In this document: positions 17,248 through 26,521 of the stretch, piece after piece | Position numbering within the stretch: position 1 is the first letter of the stretch | Layout of the letters: every line of letters starts with the position of its first letter | Assembly: GCA_016841205.1 (NCBI GenBank) | Contig: JAENZP010000004.1 | Span: 62,001 to 126,000 of the forward strand | Origin: Desulfoscipio geothermicus | GTDB lineage: Bacteria; Bacillota; Desulfotomaculia; Desulfotomaculales; Desulfallaceae | Direction: 5' to 3' | DNA length: 64,000 bases | Notes under the pieces: generated by a model | Database searches by the model: none | What the model was told of the DNA's origin: nothing | The model's input: the letters and a program-made list of their open reading frames with translations, nothing else | Position numbers and translations under genes: made by a program

Positions 17248-18912
17248 CTAGTGGTTTACCGGAATAACCAGCGTGAAACAGCTGCCGAGGCCCGGTGTGC
17301 TGGTTACCTCGATGGTACCTCCGTGTGCCTCGGCTATGCCCAGACTAACTGATAAACCCAGTCCGGTTCCCCGGTTGGCTTCTTTGCTGGTAAAAAAAGG
17401 GTTAAAAATTTTCTTTATATGCTCCAATGGGATGCCCTCACCGTTATCGTTGACTTTTACAGTCACATATTCGTCAGCATTAGTCTTTCTAACCCCGGTG
17501 GTTATGGTGATTTGCTTGTCTCCCGTACTATTCTCCAGTGCGTCCCGAGCGTTCAATAATAAATTAATTATTACCTGGCCAAGCTGCTGTTCATTGGCTA
17601 ATACGTCCGGGAGGAGTGTATCAAGGTTTAGCTTGATGTCAATGTTGTTGCGGTTAATTTGATATTGAATTAAAGAGAGCACACTTTGTACGACTTTGTT
17701 TAGGTTGGTGCGGGCCATAGGGCGCTGGTCCTGCCTGGAAAAGGTGAGTAGGTTTTGGATAATTTTTTTACACCGCAGTCCGCAGTTAATGATATCTTGA
17801 AGAAGTTCCACGTTGTTTTCTTCAATACCGCCATCTCGTATGATCATCTGGGAATTGCCTATTATTACAGTCATAGGGCTGTTTAATTCATGGGCCACCC
17901 CTGCGGCCATTTCCCCTATGTCTGCGAGTTTGTCCGAGTGCATTAACTGCGCTTCCAATTTAACTTGCTCGGTTATATCTTTAATGTAGAGGATTACTGA
18001 GTATATTTGTCGATTTGGTTTAAAAACAGGGTAATAATGCACGTCAAAGGTTTTACCCGATTCCAGTTGGATGCGACGGTAAGCAGGGGCTTCGTTTTTA
18101 TATACTTCATCCATCAGGCAAGATACACATTTTTTGTTCCGTCCCCATACATAGCGGTAACACTTGCTTTTTTCCGGCTCACCGGTTATTTTGCCCGGCA
18201 TTCCATCCAGCTGGTTGTTACAGCGGATAATATTATAATTTGGGTCAATTAATAAAATGGGGTCGGTAAGGGCTCGGAAAGTTTCTTCCCATTCCGTTTT
18301 GCTGTTTAATACCTGTTCGTAAAGACGGACGTTTTCCAAACAAATGGCCAGCTGGTCGGCTAGCTGTCGTGTGAACCTGACCTTGTCCTCTGTGTAAGCG
18401 TTTTCCCGGCGGCTACCAAGCATTAGCACACCAATAATATTACTTTTGACAATCAATGGGTCCAAGGCCAGGGATACTAAGTCCAGATTTTTAATGGGCA
18501 GGCAATCCAGCGTGGTGCGCTCTTCTTCGGTGAGAGAATATACTTTGCTTTGTCTTTCCCGTACGGCATGCCAGAGCTGCGATTTAAATGGTAATGGGTG
18601 GCCTGTGCAGTCATATTTGGGAATCATAGCTGTCATCATTAAATCATCGTGCTGCATCAGAACCAAGCCCAGAAAATCGCAGTGAATAACCAGCGGCAGG
18701 CGCTGGTAAACTCGCTCGATTATATCTGCCAATGACATATCTATATTAATATCTTTTATGATTTGGTGAATAATTTCCAGTTGATTATTTTGCTTAATTA
18801 TTTCTTCATTTCTTTTTTTAACTTCCAAATAATAGTTTAGCTTGGAGGAATGAACGCCGGTTAGCTGTTCTATTAGATAATTTTTTTCGTTAATTAAATA
18901 CTGGTTTCCCAT
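17248..18912 (-). CDS. Soluble sensor histidine kinase with GAF and Cys-rich PAS domains
   Basis: A 554-residue kinase with no membrane segments, so it senses a cytoplasmic signal. Order: a coiled-coil start (20-50), a GAF domain (about 50-200), a PAS domain (205-315) with a Cys cluster C251, C262, C265, a HisKA domain with phospho-acceptor H341 in 'AAGVAHELNSP', and a HATPase domain with 'DNGEGIP' and 'GTGLGLSV'. The Cys cluster could bind a metal, a haem or an FeS centre or react to redox state; this is inference. The ATG at 18912 fits the GGGGG site better than the TTG two codons earlier. It is six codons or less from the alcohol dehydrogenase gene, so they share an mRNA. Confidence 0.93.
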   Translation of the reverse strand: MGNQYLINEKNYLIEQLTGVHSSKLNYYLEVKKRNEEIIKQNNQLEIIHQIIKDINIDMSLADIIERVYQRLPLVIHCDFLGLVLMQHDDLMMTAMIPKYDCTGHPLPFKSQLWHAVRERQSKVYSLTEEERTTLDCLPIKNLDLVSLALDPLIVKSNIIGVLMLGSRRENAYTEDKVRFTRQLADQLAICLENVRLYEQVLNSKTEWEETFRALTDPILLIDPNYNIIRCNNQLDGMPGKITGEPEKSKCYRYVWGRNKKCVSCLMDEVYKNEAPAYRRIQLESGKTFDVHYYPVFKPNRQIYSVILYIKDITEQVKLEAQLMHSDKLADIGEMAAGVAHELNSPMTVIIGNSQMIIRDGGIEENNVELLQDIINCGLRCKKIIQNLLTFSRQDQRPMARTNLNKVVQSVLSLIQYQINRNNIDIKLNLDTLLPDVLANEQQLGQVIINLLLNARDALENSTGDKQITITTGVRKTNADEYVTVKVNDNGEGIPLEHIKKIFNPFFTSKEANRGTGLGLSVSLGIAEAHGGTIEVTSTPGLGSCFTLVIPVNH

Positions 18913-18924
18913 CTTCAATCCCCC

Positions 18925-20088
18925 TTATAAGGCTTTATAAAAAATGCGGGCCAATTCCTCCGCGTCGGCATCCCTGGGATTGGTTATAATACAGGCGTCC
19001 TGTAGGGCATTTTTACTTAGCTCAGGTATATACTCTTCCCTAAAGCCTATGGCTGAAAGACCATAATTGATGCCGATATCCTGCGCCAGGCGACGCACAG
19101 CGTTAATGGACCTTTCGGCCGCATCTTGTTTGTTAAAACCTGTTACATTTTCACCCATGGCTATAGCCACTTGAAGATACTTATCAGCGCATGATATTAA
19201 GTTAAATTCCATGACATGGGGCAATAAAATGGCATTAGTTTCTCCGTGATGCAGGTCCAACAGGCCATCTACTTGGTGGGTCATGGCATGGGTGGCGCCC
19301 AGGATGGCGTTGGAAAAGGCCAAACCGGCCTGCAGGCTGGCTATGGCCATGGCGGATTTGGCCTGCATATTGGTTCGGCAGGCCACCGACTCCCGCAGAT
19401 TTTGGGCTATCAATCGAATGGCTTCTATAGCCCGCACATCAGTTAGCGGGTTGGCAGCCAGCGAAACATAAGACTCAATGGCGTGACTTAAAGCATCCAT
19501 CCCGGTGGCGGCAGTAAGACGGGCATCTTTGGTTTGCAGTAGCTGTGGGTCGATGATGGCAATGTCCGGCACCAAAGATTTGGATATTATGGCCATTTTT
19601 TTCTTGCGCTGCTTGTCCACTATAATGGCGAACTGGGAGACCTCAGAGCCCGAGCCGGCGGTGGAGGGTACCATAATCATAGGTGGCAGCGGCCGGGTAA
19701 TTTTATTAATTCCTTCATAATCCTGAATCTTACCGCCGTTGGTTGCGATGGCGGCTACAGCCTTGGCCGCGTCAATAGGGCTGCCGCCGCCTACGGCCAC
19801 TATGGCATCGCATTCAGAGGCCAGGTATTCTTCAACCCCTCTAGCCACTTCGTTATCCTTTGGGTTACTGGTGATATCGTACCAGACCTGGTATTCCAAT
19901 CCCACCTGGTCCAAGTAAAACAACACTTTTTTTACCCAGTTGTATTTTTTTACACCGCAATCTGTGACCACAAAAATCTTTTTAGCACCTAAACGCAATG
20001 CACTTTCTCCAACCTGGCTAATGGCATCTATACCGAAGATTATTTCCGGCGCTACAAATTTGATGATTTTCATATTTGTCCCGTTCAT
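18925..20088 (-). CDS. Iron-containing alcohol dehydrogenase
   Basis: Group III NAD-dependent alcohol dehydrogenase, 387 residues. The NAD-binding 'VGGGSPIDAAKA' motif and the metal ligands in 'GMDALSHAIESY' and 'THAMTHQVDGLLDLHHGE' (Asp and three His) are all present. It interconverts a primary alcohol and its aldehyde; the aldehyde would then be taken by the ferredoxin oxidoreductase. I place the start at the ATG at 20088, with GGAG seven bases before it; a later ATG at 20073 begins the conserved core. The histidine kinase and response regulator genes follow directly, so this enzyme leads the operon. Confidence 0.93.
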   Translation of the reverse strand: MNGTNMKIIKFVAPEIIFGIDAISQVGESALRLGAKKIFVVTDCGVKKYNWVKKVLFYLDQVGLEYQVWYDITSNPKDNEVARGVEEYLASECDAIVAVGGGSPIDAAKAVAAIATNGGKIQDYEGINKITRPLPPMIMVPSTAGSGSEVSQFAIIVDKQRKKKMAIISKSLVPDIAIIDPQLLQTKDARLTAATGMDALSHAIESYVSLAANPLTDVRAIEAIRLIAQNLRESVACRTNMQAKSAMAIASLQAGLAFSNAILGATHAMTHQVDGLLDLHHGETNAILLPHVMEFNLISCADKYLQVAIAMGENVTGFNKQDAAERSINAVRRLAQDIGINYGLSAIGFREEYIPELSKNALQDACIITNPRDADAEELARIFYKAL

Positions 20089-20138
20089 GCTGTCACTCCG
20101 TATCAAGCAAATTGGTGTGTCGAAATGATACACCATAT

Positions 20139-20167
20139 ATTGTACCTGTTGATTAATTAAAGAGCAA
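20139..20167 (-). promoter_or_regulatory. Sigma-A-type promoter of the alcohol dehydrogenase operon
   Basis: On the minus strand: TTGCTC, a 17-bp spacer, TACAAT. The weak -35 overlaps the first of three direct repeats, as expected for a regulated promoter. In the leader, GGTGTGTC and GATACACC (20113-20133) form a short dyad. Confidence 0.55.
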
Positions 20168-20190
20168 GTGTAGAACAAGTGTAGAGCAAG
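20165..20190. repeat. Phased 11-bp direct repeats at the alcohol dehydrogenase promoter
   Basis: CAAGTGTAGA at 20165-20174 and again at 20176-20185, then a third partial copy CAAG at 20187-20190. The 11-bp period puts all copies on the same face of the helix, next to the -35 region. Confidence 0.5.
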
Positions 20191-20216
20191 AACCTTATAA
20201 CTTGTGTTTGCTATGC

Positions 20217-20245
20217 AAAAAAAGGATGCGCTATTTAGCGCATCC
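20217..20245 (-). terminator. Terminator of the spore protein gene
   Basis: On the minus strand, GGATGCGCTA/TAGCGCATCC with a very small loop followed by seven Ts, 15 bp after the stop codon. Confidence 0.88.
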
Positions 20246-20259
20246 CCGAACCTGCTTCC

Positions 20260-20433
20260 CTATATCATTAACTGTTCTGCCTTTTGTATAGCAAGACGGA
20301 CCAAATTGCCGCAGTCTCTTGACGAAACGCTTCCGAAATCGCCTTCTGCACGAACAATATTGGCAACCCCAAGTTCCTCGGCTAACTCCATTTTCAGCTT
20401 GTCCGACATAATGCCGCCGCGCCTTCTGGCCAT
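20260..20433 (-). CDS. Alpha/beta-type small acid-soluble spore protein
   Basis: A 57-residue protein reading 'MARRRGGIMSDKLKMELAE' at the start and 'GDFGSVSSRDCGNLVRLA' in the middle. The second motif is the hallmark of alpha/beta SASPs, which coat spore DNA and are cut at germination by the GPR protease. It is shorter than the main SspA/B proteins and has a basic N terminus, so it is probably a minor member. AAAGGAGGTAG precedes the ATG, and a strong terminator follows, so it is monocistronic. Expression in the forespore is expected from the family; I did not identify a sigma-G promoter. Confidence 0.88.
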   Translation of the reverse strand: MARRRGGIMSDKLKMELAEELGVANIVRAEGDFGSVSSRDCGNLVRLAIQKAEQLMI

Positions 20434-20550
20434 ATTAGCCTACCTCCTTTGGGTTTTTAGGGATGATTTAGGGTTTAGCAAGTTCATGTGCTAGTATGTA
20501 CTGAAATACATTTGCTATACATGTTAAATCTTTAGGCTATGGTTGCTACG

Positions 20551-21675
20551 CTAAATAGTATTATTACAGCTGCCGAGCTGGTATTGCCCTGCATTTTGTA
20601 CAATGGTCTGCATAAATAGTAATGTTTGCACTAAATCACCAATATCGGCGATTTGAGCCGGGGCATGGGCATAGCGCAGCGGTATGCCAAGGGTGGCCAC
20701 CGGTACGTCGAACAGCTGGATTACCGAGGTATCGGTATATGATCGCGATATCCCTTCCTGTATGGTAATACCGGCGGACCTGGCTACTTTCTTTAAGAAC
20801 GCCCGTATGGGTGGGCGCATGATGGCCAGGTCATCTACCAGGCGTAGCGCCACCCCTTGACCCAGGCGAATTTGACGCATGTGAGGGGCAATGCCGGGTA
20901 TATCGCTGCACACCATGCTGTCCACCACCATGGCAAAATTTGGGCGCAGCTTCATAGTTGCCACCAAGGCGCCGCGGGAGCCGTGCACGCTAGAATGTTC
21001 GCTGCCCGGTTGCATGCCATGTTCTTCGGTACTGGAGAATACCCCGGTGACTTCGGCCTCAATTGGGTTTGCGGACAACCTGCGTAACAAGGCTATGAGT
21101 ACGGCACAGCCCATTCGGTCATCAAGACACCTGCCCACCACTCGGTTTTGGTTAAGTTGCTTAAAACCATGGGTAAAGGTAACCGGCGTGCCGACAGATA
21201 TGCCCATCTGCAACACCTCGTCCCGGTTTTGCGCCCCCACGTCCACGAAAATTTCTTTCTGGCCCGTTACTGGCAAGTGGGGCGGGTACATGCCAACGCT
21301 ACCCTGAATAATTTCTGAATCGGTATGCAGCGACACCCATTCACCCGGTCCCAGGTACTCGGGTATCCCGCCTATGGGATAAAGATAAACAAACCCCTGG
21401 TTATCAATGTTGCTGACAAGGTAACCAACTTCATCCATGTGGACGCAAATCATTACCCGGGGAAGTTTGCTGCTGTCCTTGTTTTTCCCGATCACAGTGA
21501 CGTAAAGGTTGCCCATAAAATCCGTGCTAAAACGTGCACCGGTAGACTGGAGCAAAGCAATTATTTTTTCCCTGACTGCATCCTCAAATCCCGTAACACC
21601 AGCTATAGTAATTAGCTCCTGCAGCAGTTCGATAATTTCAGTTTTCAATGCTTCGTTATCAAAATTAACCGCCAA
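20551..21675 (-). CDS. M42-family aminopeptidase/endoglucanase-type metallopeptidase
   Basis: A 374-residue cytoplasmic metallo-aminopeptidase. Two-metal ligands can be assigned to the His in 'CVHMDEVGYLV', the Asp in 'CLDDRMGCAV', the double Glu in 'STEEHGM', the Asp in 'VVDSMVCSD' and the His in 'RYAHAPAQ'. The early 'TGFEDAVRE' and 'GNLYVTVIG' stretches are also typical of the family. I chose TTG at 21675 because AAAGGAGA sits at the right distance; the open frame runs further up through a REP-like hairpin that should not be coding. The family cleaves small peptides; specificity cannot be read from the sequence. Confidence 0.9.
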   Translation of the reverse strand: MAVNFDNEALKTEIIELLQELITIAGVTGFEDAVREKIIALLQSTGARFSTDFMGNLYVTVIGKNKDSSKLPRVMICVHMDEVGYLVSNIDNQGFVYLYPIGGIPEYLGPGEWVSLHTDSEIIQGSVGMYPPHLPVTGQKEIFVDVGAQNRDEVLQMGISVGTPVTFTHGFKQLNQNRVVGRCLDDRMGCAVLIALLRRLSANPIEAEVTGVFSSTEEHGMQPGSEHSSVHGSRGALVATMKLRPNFAMVVDSMVCSDIPGIAPHMRQIRLGQGVALRLVDDLAIMRPPIRAFLKKVARSAGITIQEGISRSYTDTSVIQLFDVPVATLGIPLRYAHAPAQIADIGDLVQTLLFMQTIVQNAGQYQLGSCNNTI

Positions 21676-21692
21676 ATTAGCATCTCCTTTGA

Positions 21693-21722
21693 GGACAAAT
21701 GGGGACGGTTCCTGCTTGTCCC
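21693..21722. repeat. REP-like hairpin with GGGGACGGTTC core
   Basis: GGACAA and TTGTCC flank the core ATGGGGACGGTTCCTGC. This core is common in anaerobe genomes in hairpins linked with REP-associated tyrosine (Y1) transposases. It lies just upstream of the peptidase start; a related hairpin is at 26522-26544. Confidence 0.5.
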
Positions 21723-21814
21723 ACACCAAGAGCAAATGGTTATACACTATTCTATCCTGAAAATTAAATTTTCATCTTTCGTTGGTGCCACTCAAGCGGT
21801 ATGAATATCTTACG

Positions 21815-21946
21815 TTATTCCATAATATTTGTTAGCGTGCCAATCTTTTCAATGTAACACTCGATCTTATCCCCGTGCTTTAACCTGTCGCTGGTTAATA
21901 TCCCTATCTTTTCTTCATCTTCAAATAGGTAAGCTGCGAAGTACAA
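21815..21946 (-). CDS. Mini-ORF resembling the C terminus of fumarylacetoacetate hydrolase family proteins
   Basis: A 43-residue frame starting at TTG, with GGGGGGAAAAG seven bases before it. The end, 'HGDKIECYIEKIGTLTNIM', strongly resembles the last beta strands of FAH-family hydrolases, where the motif GDxVExEIExIGxLxN closes the domain. The catalytic acidic triad of a whole FAH enzyme cannot be present in so short a chain. It is either the last piece of a decayed gene or a short protein kept for another purpose. The good binding site speaks for translation; no other part of an FAH gene is visible nearby. Confidence 0.45.
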   Translation of the reverse strand: MYFAAYLFEDEEKIGILTSDRLKHGDKIECYIEKIGTLTNIME

Positions 21947-22192
21947 TACTTTTCCCCCCTTAATTTAACCTTATTGTATATTTAAAAATATATTGCATTA
22001 TTGCAACAGCAGGGTTTTAATTGGATGTCTTTAATGCTATAAAACTGTCTTTGAATTTTTCCATAGAAACAATATCTGTCTATTATGTATTATAAATACA
22101 GCTAAATAAAAAAATCTGCAAGCAGGTAAAGTTCAATAAATTCAGAATATGTGATAGTAGGGTTAAAACCTTGAAGGGCGTGGAGTATCAAC

Positions 22193-22897
22193 ATGGAAGT
22201 ACTCATAAAGCTTGACCGGGTTACCAAGACATATCATATGGGCGAAGTAACGGTTAATGCTCTCAGGGAAACTACCATGGATGTTTTCCAGGGGGAAATA
22301 CTGGTAATTTTAGGCCCCAGCGGTTCAGGCAAAAGCACCCTGCTGAACATCATGGGGGGCATGGACCTTCCCACTACCGGGGAAATGATTTTTTTAGGTG
22401 AAAATCTTAGCCAGGCCAGTGATCACCGACTAACCAGTTACAGAAGAAACGAAATTGGTTTTGTATTTCAGTTTTACAATCTGATCCCTGACCTTACGGG
22501 CAAGGAAAATGTAGAACTAGCGGCAGATTTAGTAGATGAGCCGCTGGATGTGCACGAGGTGCTCAAAGATGTGGGACTGGCCGATAGAATGGATCATTTT
22601 CCCTCGCAAATGAGTGGTGGTGAGCAGCAACGTGTATCCATAGCCCGGGCGGCAGTGAAAAATCCGCGCCTCCTGCTATGTGATGAGCCTACTGGCGCTC
22701 TAGATTATCAGACTGGAAAACTCATTCTTTCCCTGCTGGCAAAAATCAATCAGGATCATGGCAGCACGGTGGTGATTGTTACCCATAATACTCCTATTGG
22801 GGACATGGCCCACCGGGTGGTACGTATGCGGGACGGTACCATAGCCGATATTAAGGAAAATACTTCTCCGTTGCCACCGGAAAGGATTGAGTGGTAA
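22193..22897 (+). CDS. ABC transporter ATP-binding protein, MacB/LolD type
   Basis: A 234-residue ATPase with Walker A 'GPSGSGKST', signature '[10 protein letters not shown]', Walker B '[12 protein letters not shown]' and the switch His in 'IVTHN'. It powers the FtsX-type permease encoded next, whose start overlaps its stop codon. With the adaptor after that, the three form a MacAB-like tripartite exporter as found in Gram-positive bacteria for peptides, antibiotics or envelope lipids. ATG start with TGGAG seven bases before it. The substrate is not evident. Confidence 0.93.
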   Translation: MEVLIKLDRVTKTYHMGEVTVNALRETTMDVFQGEILVILGPSGSGKSTLLNIMGGMDLPTTGEMIFLGENLSQASDHRLTSYRRNEIGFVFQFYNLIPDLTGKENVELAADLVDEPLDVHEVLKDVGLADRMDHFPSQMSGGEQQRVSIARAAVKNPRLLLCDEPTGALDYQTGKLILSLLAKINQDHGSTVVIVTHNTPIGDMAHRVVRMRDGTIADIKENTSPLPPERIEW

Positions 22898-25299
22898 TGA
22901 GTGCTCTGAACAATAAATTATGGCGCACCATCAGCAAAACCAAAGGCCAGTTCATCGCCGTTGTGGCAGTGGTTGTAGTTGGCGTAGCTGTATACATCGG
23001 CATGACTACAGCTTACTATAATTTAAATGCCTCAAAGGAAAAGTTTTACCGCGATAGAAACTTTGCGGACTATTACTTTCAGGTGGTTAAAGCTCCGCAG
23101 CAGGTGACTAAACAAATTGAAACCATACCCGGGGTGGCGGGGGTGACCGGGCGTATCCAAAAGGATGTTTCCTTGGTCAATGACTTCAATAAACGGGCTA
23201 CCGCTCGTTTGACCAGCTATACAATGCCCGTAGAATATGAAATTAACAGTCTGCAGCTGCTCACCGGCCGTTTTTTTGCGGCTGAGACGGCTTCACAGCC
23301 CGGGGAACCTATTCGCACAGGGGATATCGAAATATTAGTGGATCCCCAGTATGCTGAAGGTAACCTGCTGGACTTTGGTGATACTGTAAACATAGTGGCC
23401 GAGGGAAAAATTGTCCCCCTAACCGTGGTGGGCACCGCTACCGGGCCTGAATTTATTTATCTCATGAAGGACGCCGGTACTCTGTTGCCTGATCCTAAGA
23501 CCTTCGGTATTATTATGATATCCAGGGAAAGGGCGGAAGAAATACTAAATCTAAAGGGTCAGATAAACCAGGTACTGATTTCCCTGGTGCCGGGTGCTGA
23601 CGCTGACCGTGTAGCCAGGCAGGTCGAAGATGTGCTGGAGCCCTACGGCAACTTGGCCAGTTACCCCCGCAAGCAACAGCTCAGCAACGCCATGCTGGAG
23701 GCGGAACTGGATGGTTTAAGGGCGTCATCACGCTTCATGCCGGCTATTTTTCTGGGCATCGCCGCGGCCATCCAGTTCGTCATATTAAGCCGTATGGTTC
23801 GCTCTCAGCGCCTGCAAATCGGGATCATGAAGGCGCTAGGTTATCGCAGCAGACAAGTAATACTGCATTATACCGGGTATTCGGTGCTGGTGGCGTTATG
23901 CGGTGCCTTTTTAGGGACGCTATTTGGTCTTGCCTTGTCTTCGTTCATGTCCGATACCTATGCTATGTATTTCAACCTGCCGACTACCATTGGTGCTGTC
24001 AACACCCAGGCCATTGTCTACGGTTTTGTTTTTAGTATAGTCATTAGCACCTTGGCCGGATTGACCGCGTGCCGCAGTGTGGTAACTATTAACCCGGCCG
24101 AATCAATGCGCCCCGAGCCCCCCAAGGGTGGCGGTAAAACACTGATTGAGGACTGGTTATGGCTGTGGCACCGCCTAGATACCGCCTGGAAAATGAGTAT
24201 TCGCTCTGCTGCCCGGAACCGGGGCCGCTTTGGCATTACTACGATAGGCGTTGTTTTTGCGGTAGGCATGCTGGTAATGTCCTTATTTACCCTTGATGCC
24301 GTGGACTACATGATTAATAAACATTATTACCAAGACCAGCGTTATGATTATCTGGTCCGTTTTGCTTCACCGGTAAAGGAAAGCGAACTTTTAAATATTG
24401 AGCGCGTAGAGGGTGTACAAAAATCTGAACCCCTACTGGAGGTACCGGTCAAAATTAATTTTAATGGTAAAAGCGAAGATGATGTTATAACCGGATTAGA
24501 ACCAGGGGCCACCTTAAAGAGGCTGTCGGATCAGCACGAGCACCCCATTGAAGTGCCCGGGGAAGGCATGTTGATCAGCCAGAGGACAATCAACAAACTG
24601 GGAGCCAAGGTCGGCGATATGGTGGAAGTGGAAACGCTTCTTGGCATTGGTCCTTCCAGGCAGACCCCGGTAAAAATAGTAGGCATTAGTAACCAGCTAG
24701 TGGGAGGCGGTTGTTTCGTTTCCCTGCAACAGGCCAATTTGCTGCTGCAGGTGAGACAACTAGTGTCCGGAGTGATGTTGAAGATGGATCCGGTATTTAG
24801 CACTGGGCTGGAAGCGGAACTGGAGGAGATGACCGCGGTGTCATCCATCCTCAGCCGCCAGAAGGAACTGGACAATTTCAATAAGAATATGGAGGCCTCA
24901 CTTTATTCAATTTCTGTATTGGTTATCTTTTCTTTGTTGCTGGGCTTTGCAATAGTATACAACTCTTCGGTAATCAGTTTTTCGGAAAGACAGAGGGAAT
25001 TGGCTTCGCTAAGGGTATTGGGCTTTTCAATAAAAGAGGTGTCAGGTATATTGCTTAAAGAAAATCTGCTGCAGTCTCTGCTGGGAGTGGCTTTGGGGCT
25101 ACCTTTCGGTTATTTGATGGTTAAGGGCTATATCAGTGCGGTAAACACAGACTTGTATAGCTTGCCGGTAATCATTTACCCGGCTACTTATGTATATGCT
25201 GTGCTGGGCAGTTTTTTCTTCATCATCGTTGCCCACCTGCTGGCGGTCAGAGGTGTCAAACAGCTTCAATTGGTAGAAGTATTGAAGAATAAGGATTAA
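22897..25299 (+). CDS. FtsX/MacB-type ABC permease
   Basis: An 800-residue membrane protein with two tandem FtsX units. Each has a periplasm-facing domain and membrane helices: an N-terminal anchor near residues 15-35, three helices around 280-400, an anchor near 445-465 and a final three-helix bundle from about 670 to 790. Mechanotransmission permeases like this do not form a pore but drive the outer domain. I take the ATG overlapping the stop of the ATPase gene (TAATG); a GTG six bases earlier is possible. The adaptor gene follows after 15 bp. Confidence 0.92.
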   Translation: MSALNNKLWRTISKTKGQFIAVVAVVVVGVAVYIGMTTAYYNLNASKEKFYRDRNFADYYFQVVKAPQQVTKQIETIPGVAGVTGRIQKDVSLVNDFNKRATARLTSYTMPVEYEINSLQLLTGRFFAAETASQPGEPIRTGDIEILVDPQYAEGNLLDFGDTVNIVAEGKIVPLTVVGTATGPEFIYLMKDAGTLLPDPKTFGIIMISRERAEEILNLKGQINQVLISLVPGADADRVARQVEDVLEPYGNLASYPRKQQLSNAMLEAELDGLRASSRFMPAIFLGIAAAIQFVILSRMVRSQRLQIGIMKALGYRSRQVILHYTGYSVLVALCGAFLGTLFGLALSSFMSDTYAMYFNLPTTIGAVNTQAIVYGFVFSIVISTLAGLTACRSVVTINPAESMRPEPPKGGGKTLIEDWLWLWHRLDTAWKMSIRSAARNRGRFGITTIGVVFAVGMLVMSLFTLDAVDYMINKHYYQDQRYDYLVRFASPVKESELLNIERVEGVQKSEPLLEVPVKINFNGKSEDDVITGLEPGATLKRLSDQHEHPIEVPGEGMLISQRTINKLGAKVGDMVEVETLLGIGPSRQTPVKIVGISNQLVGGGCFVSLQQANLLLQVRQLVSGVMLKMDPVFSTGLEAELEEMTAVSSILSRQKELDNFNKNMEASLYSISVLVIFSLLLGFAIVYNSSVISFSERQRELASLRVLGFSIKEVSGILLKENLLQSLLGVALGLPFGYLMVKGYISAVNTDLYSLPVIIYPATYVYAVLGSFFFIIVAHLLAVRGVKQLQLVEVLKNKD

Positions 25300-25314
25300 C
25301 GGGGGGGGTAGATT

Positions 25315-26493
25315 ATGAAGCCGGTGGTCAAACAAAGAAAAAAGATATTACTGCTACTAGGCATTATGGTAATATTAGCGTTAACAGCCATAATAATGGT
25401 TAAGAACGGCGGCATTGAGGCGGAAACAATTCAGGCTGGGACAGGGGATATCATTGAAGCTGTGGAGGATACCGGGTATGTTCAGCCCGCCACTAAATAC
25501 GACCTGCAAGCCGCCCAAAATGCTAAAATTATCCGGGTGCCGGTTGAGAACGGCCAGCGGGTGAAAAAAGGACAAGCGCTGGTGATACTGGAAAACTTGG
25601 ACCTAGCCATTCAAATATCTGATACCCGTTCGCAGTTAAACCAAACTGCAGCTTCAATCTCGGCCTCACAGGCGGCTGTGGACCGGACTCAATTAGAGTT
25701 AAAAAATGCAGCGGATAATCTGGAACGCACCCGACAACTATTTGAAGCCGGGGCTACGACCACGGTTGACCTTGAAGCCGCCCAGCTAAAGGTGGAGACT
25801 TTAGAACAAAGCCTGAAAGAGCAGACACTATTGTTGGAGAGCGCCAGGGAACAAGAGGCTGGATTAAACCGGTCACTGCAAAACCTCGATCGAAAGGAGC
25901 GGCAGTTGGTACTGCAAAGTCCGGTGGATGGTGAAATATTAAATTTGCCTGCCCAACAGGAACAGGTGGTGAGCCCGGGTACATTGCTGGCTAGTGTGGC
26001 GGTGTCGGGCAAGATGGAAATAAAGGCGGATATCTTGAGTGACGACCTGGCTGAGGTAAGCTTGGGTCAGCAGGTAAAAGTAGCCGCTCCGGTTTTAGGC
26101 GCAAAGGTACTTACCGGTAAGGTAGTGGAAATATATCCTCAGGCAGAGGAAAAACAATCCGCCCTGGGAGTGATCCAAAGACGGGTGCCCGTAATCATTA
26201 TTCTGGACGACTTTGCAAACCTGAAACCGGGATATGAAGTAAAGGTGGCCATCGAAACTTCTGCCAGACAGGGTGTATTGGTTATACCCAGAGAAACCGT
26301 GCGTACTCTGAAGGAAGGAGATAAGGAAGTAATGGTAGTGAAAGATAACCGGGTTGAATACAGGACGGTGAAAACCGGTATCGGTGACCGGGAGAATATT
26401 GAAATTACCAGCGGCCTTCAGGAAGGAGAAGTTCTTATCCGCGATGGGAGTCTGGATCTTAAACAAAACGCCAGGGTCAAGGGCAATATATAA
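25315..26493 (+). CDS. HlyD/MacA-family membrane-fusion (adaptor) protein
   Basis: A 392-residue exported adaptor anchored by one N-terminal membrane helix (about residues 10-28). After a half-lipoyl segment ('VENGQRVKKGQALVIL') comes a long coiled-coil hairpin (about 100-195), the second half-lipoyl ('QSPVDGEILNL'), and beta-barrel and membrane-proximal domains. It would connect the MacB-type permease with substrate or cell wall. ATG start right after GGGGGGG. A REP-like hairpin lies in the short gap before the next gene. Confidence 0.9.
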   Translation: MKPVVKQRKKILLLLGIMVILALTAIIMVKNGGIEAETIQAGTGDIIEAVEDTGYVQPATKYDLQAAQNAKIIRVPVENGQRVKKGQALVILENLDLAIQISDTRSQLNQTAASISASQAAVDRTQLELKNAADNLERTRQLFEAGATTTVDLEAAQLKVETLEQSLKEQTLLLESAREQEAGLNRSLQNLDRKERQLVLQSPVDGEILNLPAQQEQVVSPGTLLASVAVSGKMEIKADILSDDLAEVSLGQQVKVAAPVLGAKVLTGKVVEIYPQAEEKQSALGVIQRRVPVIIILDDFANLKPGYEVKVAIETSARQGVLVIPRETVRTLKEGDKEVMVVKDNRVEYRTVKTGIGDRENIEITSGLQEGEVLIRDGSLDLKQNARVKGNI

Positions 26494-26521
26494 TAAAAAA
26501 ACGGGGATGAATTCAATGGTA

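Noticed and set aside
20165..20190. CRISPR-like repeats upstream of the alcohol dehydrogenase gene
   Set aside because: Repeats are 10 bp with single-base spacing and no cas genes; they fit protein-binding sites.
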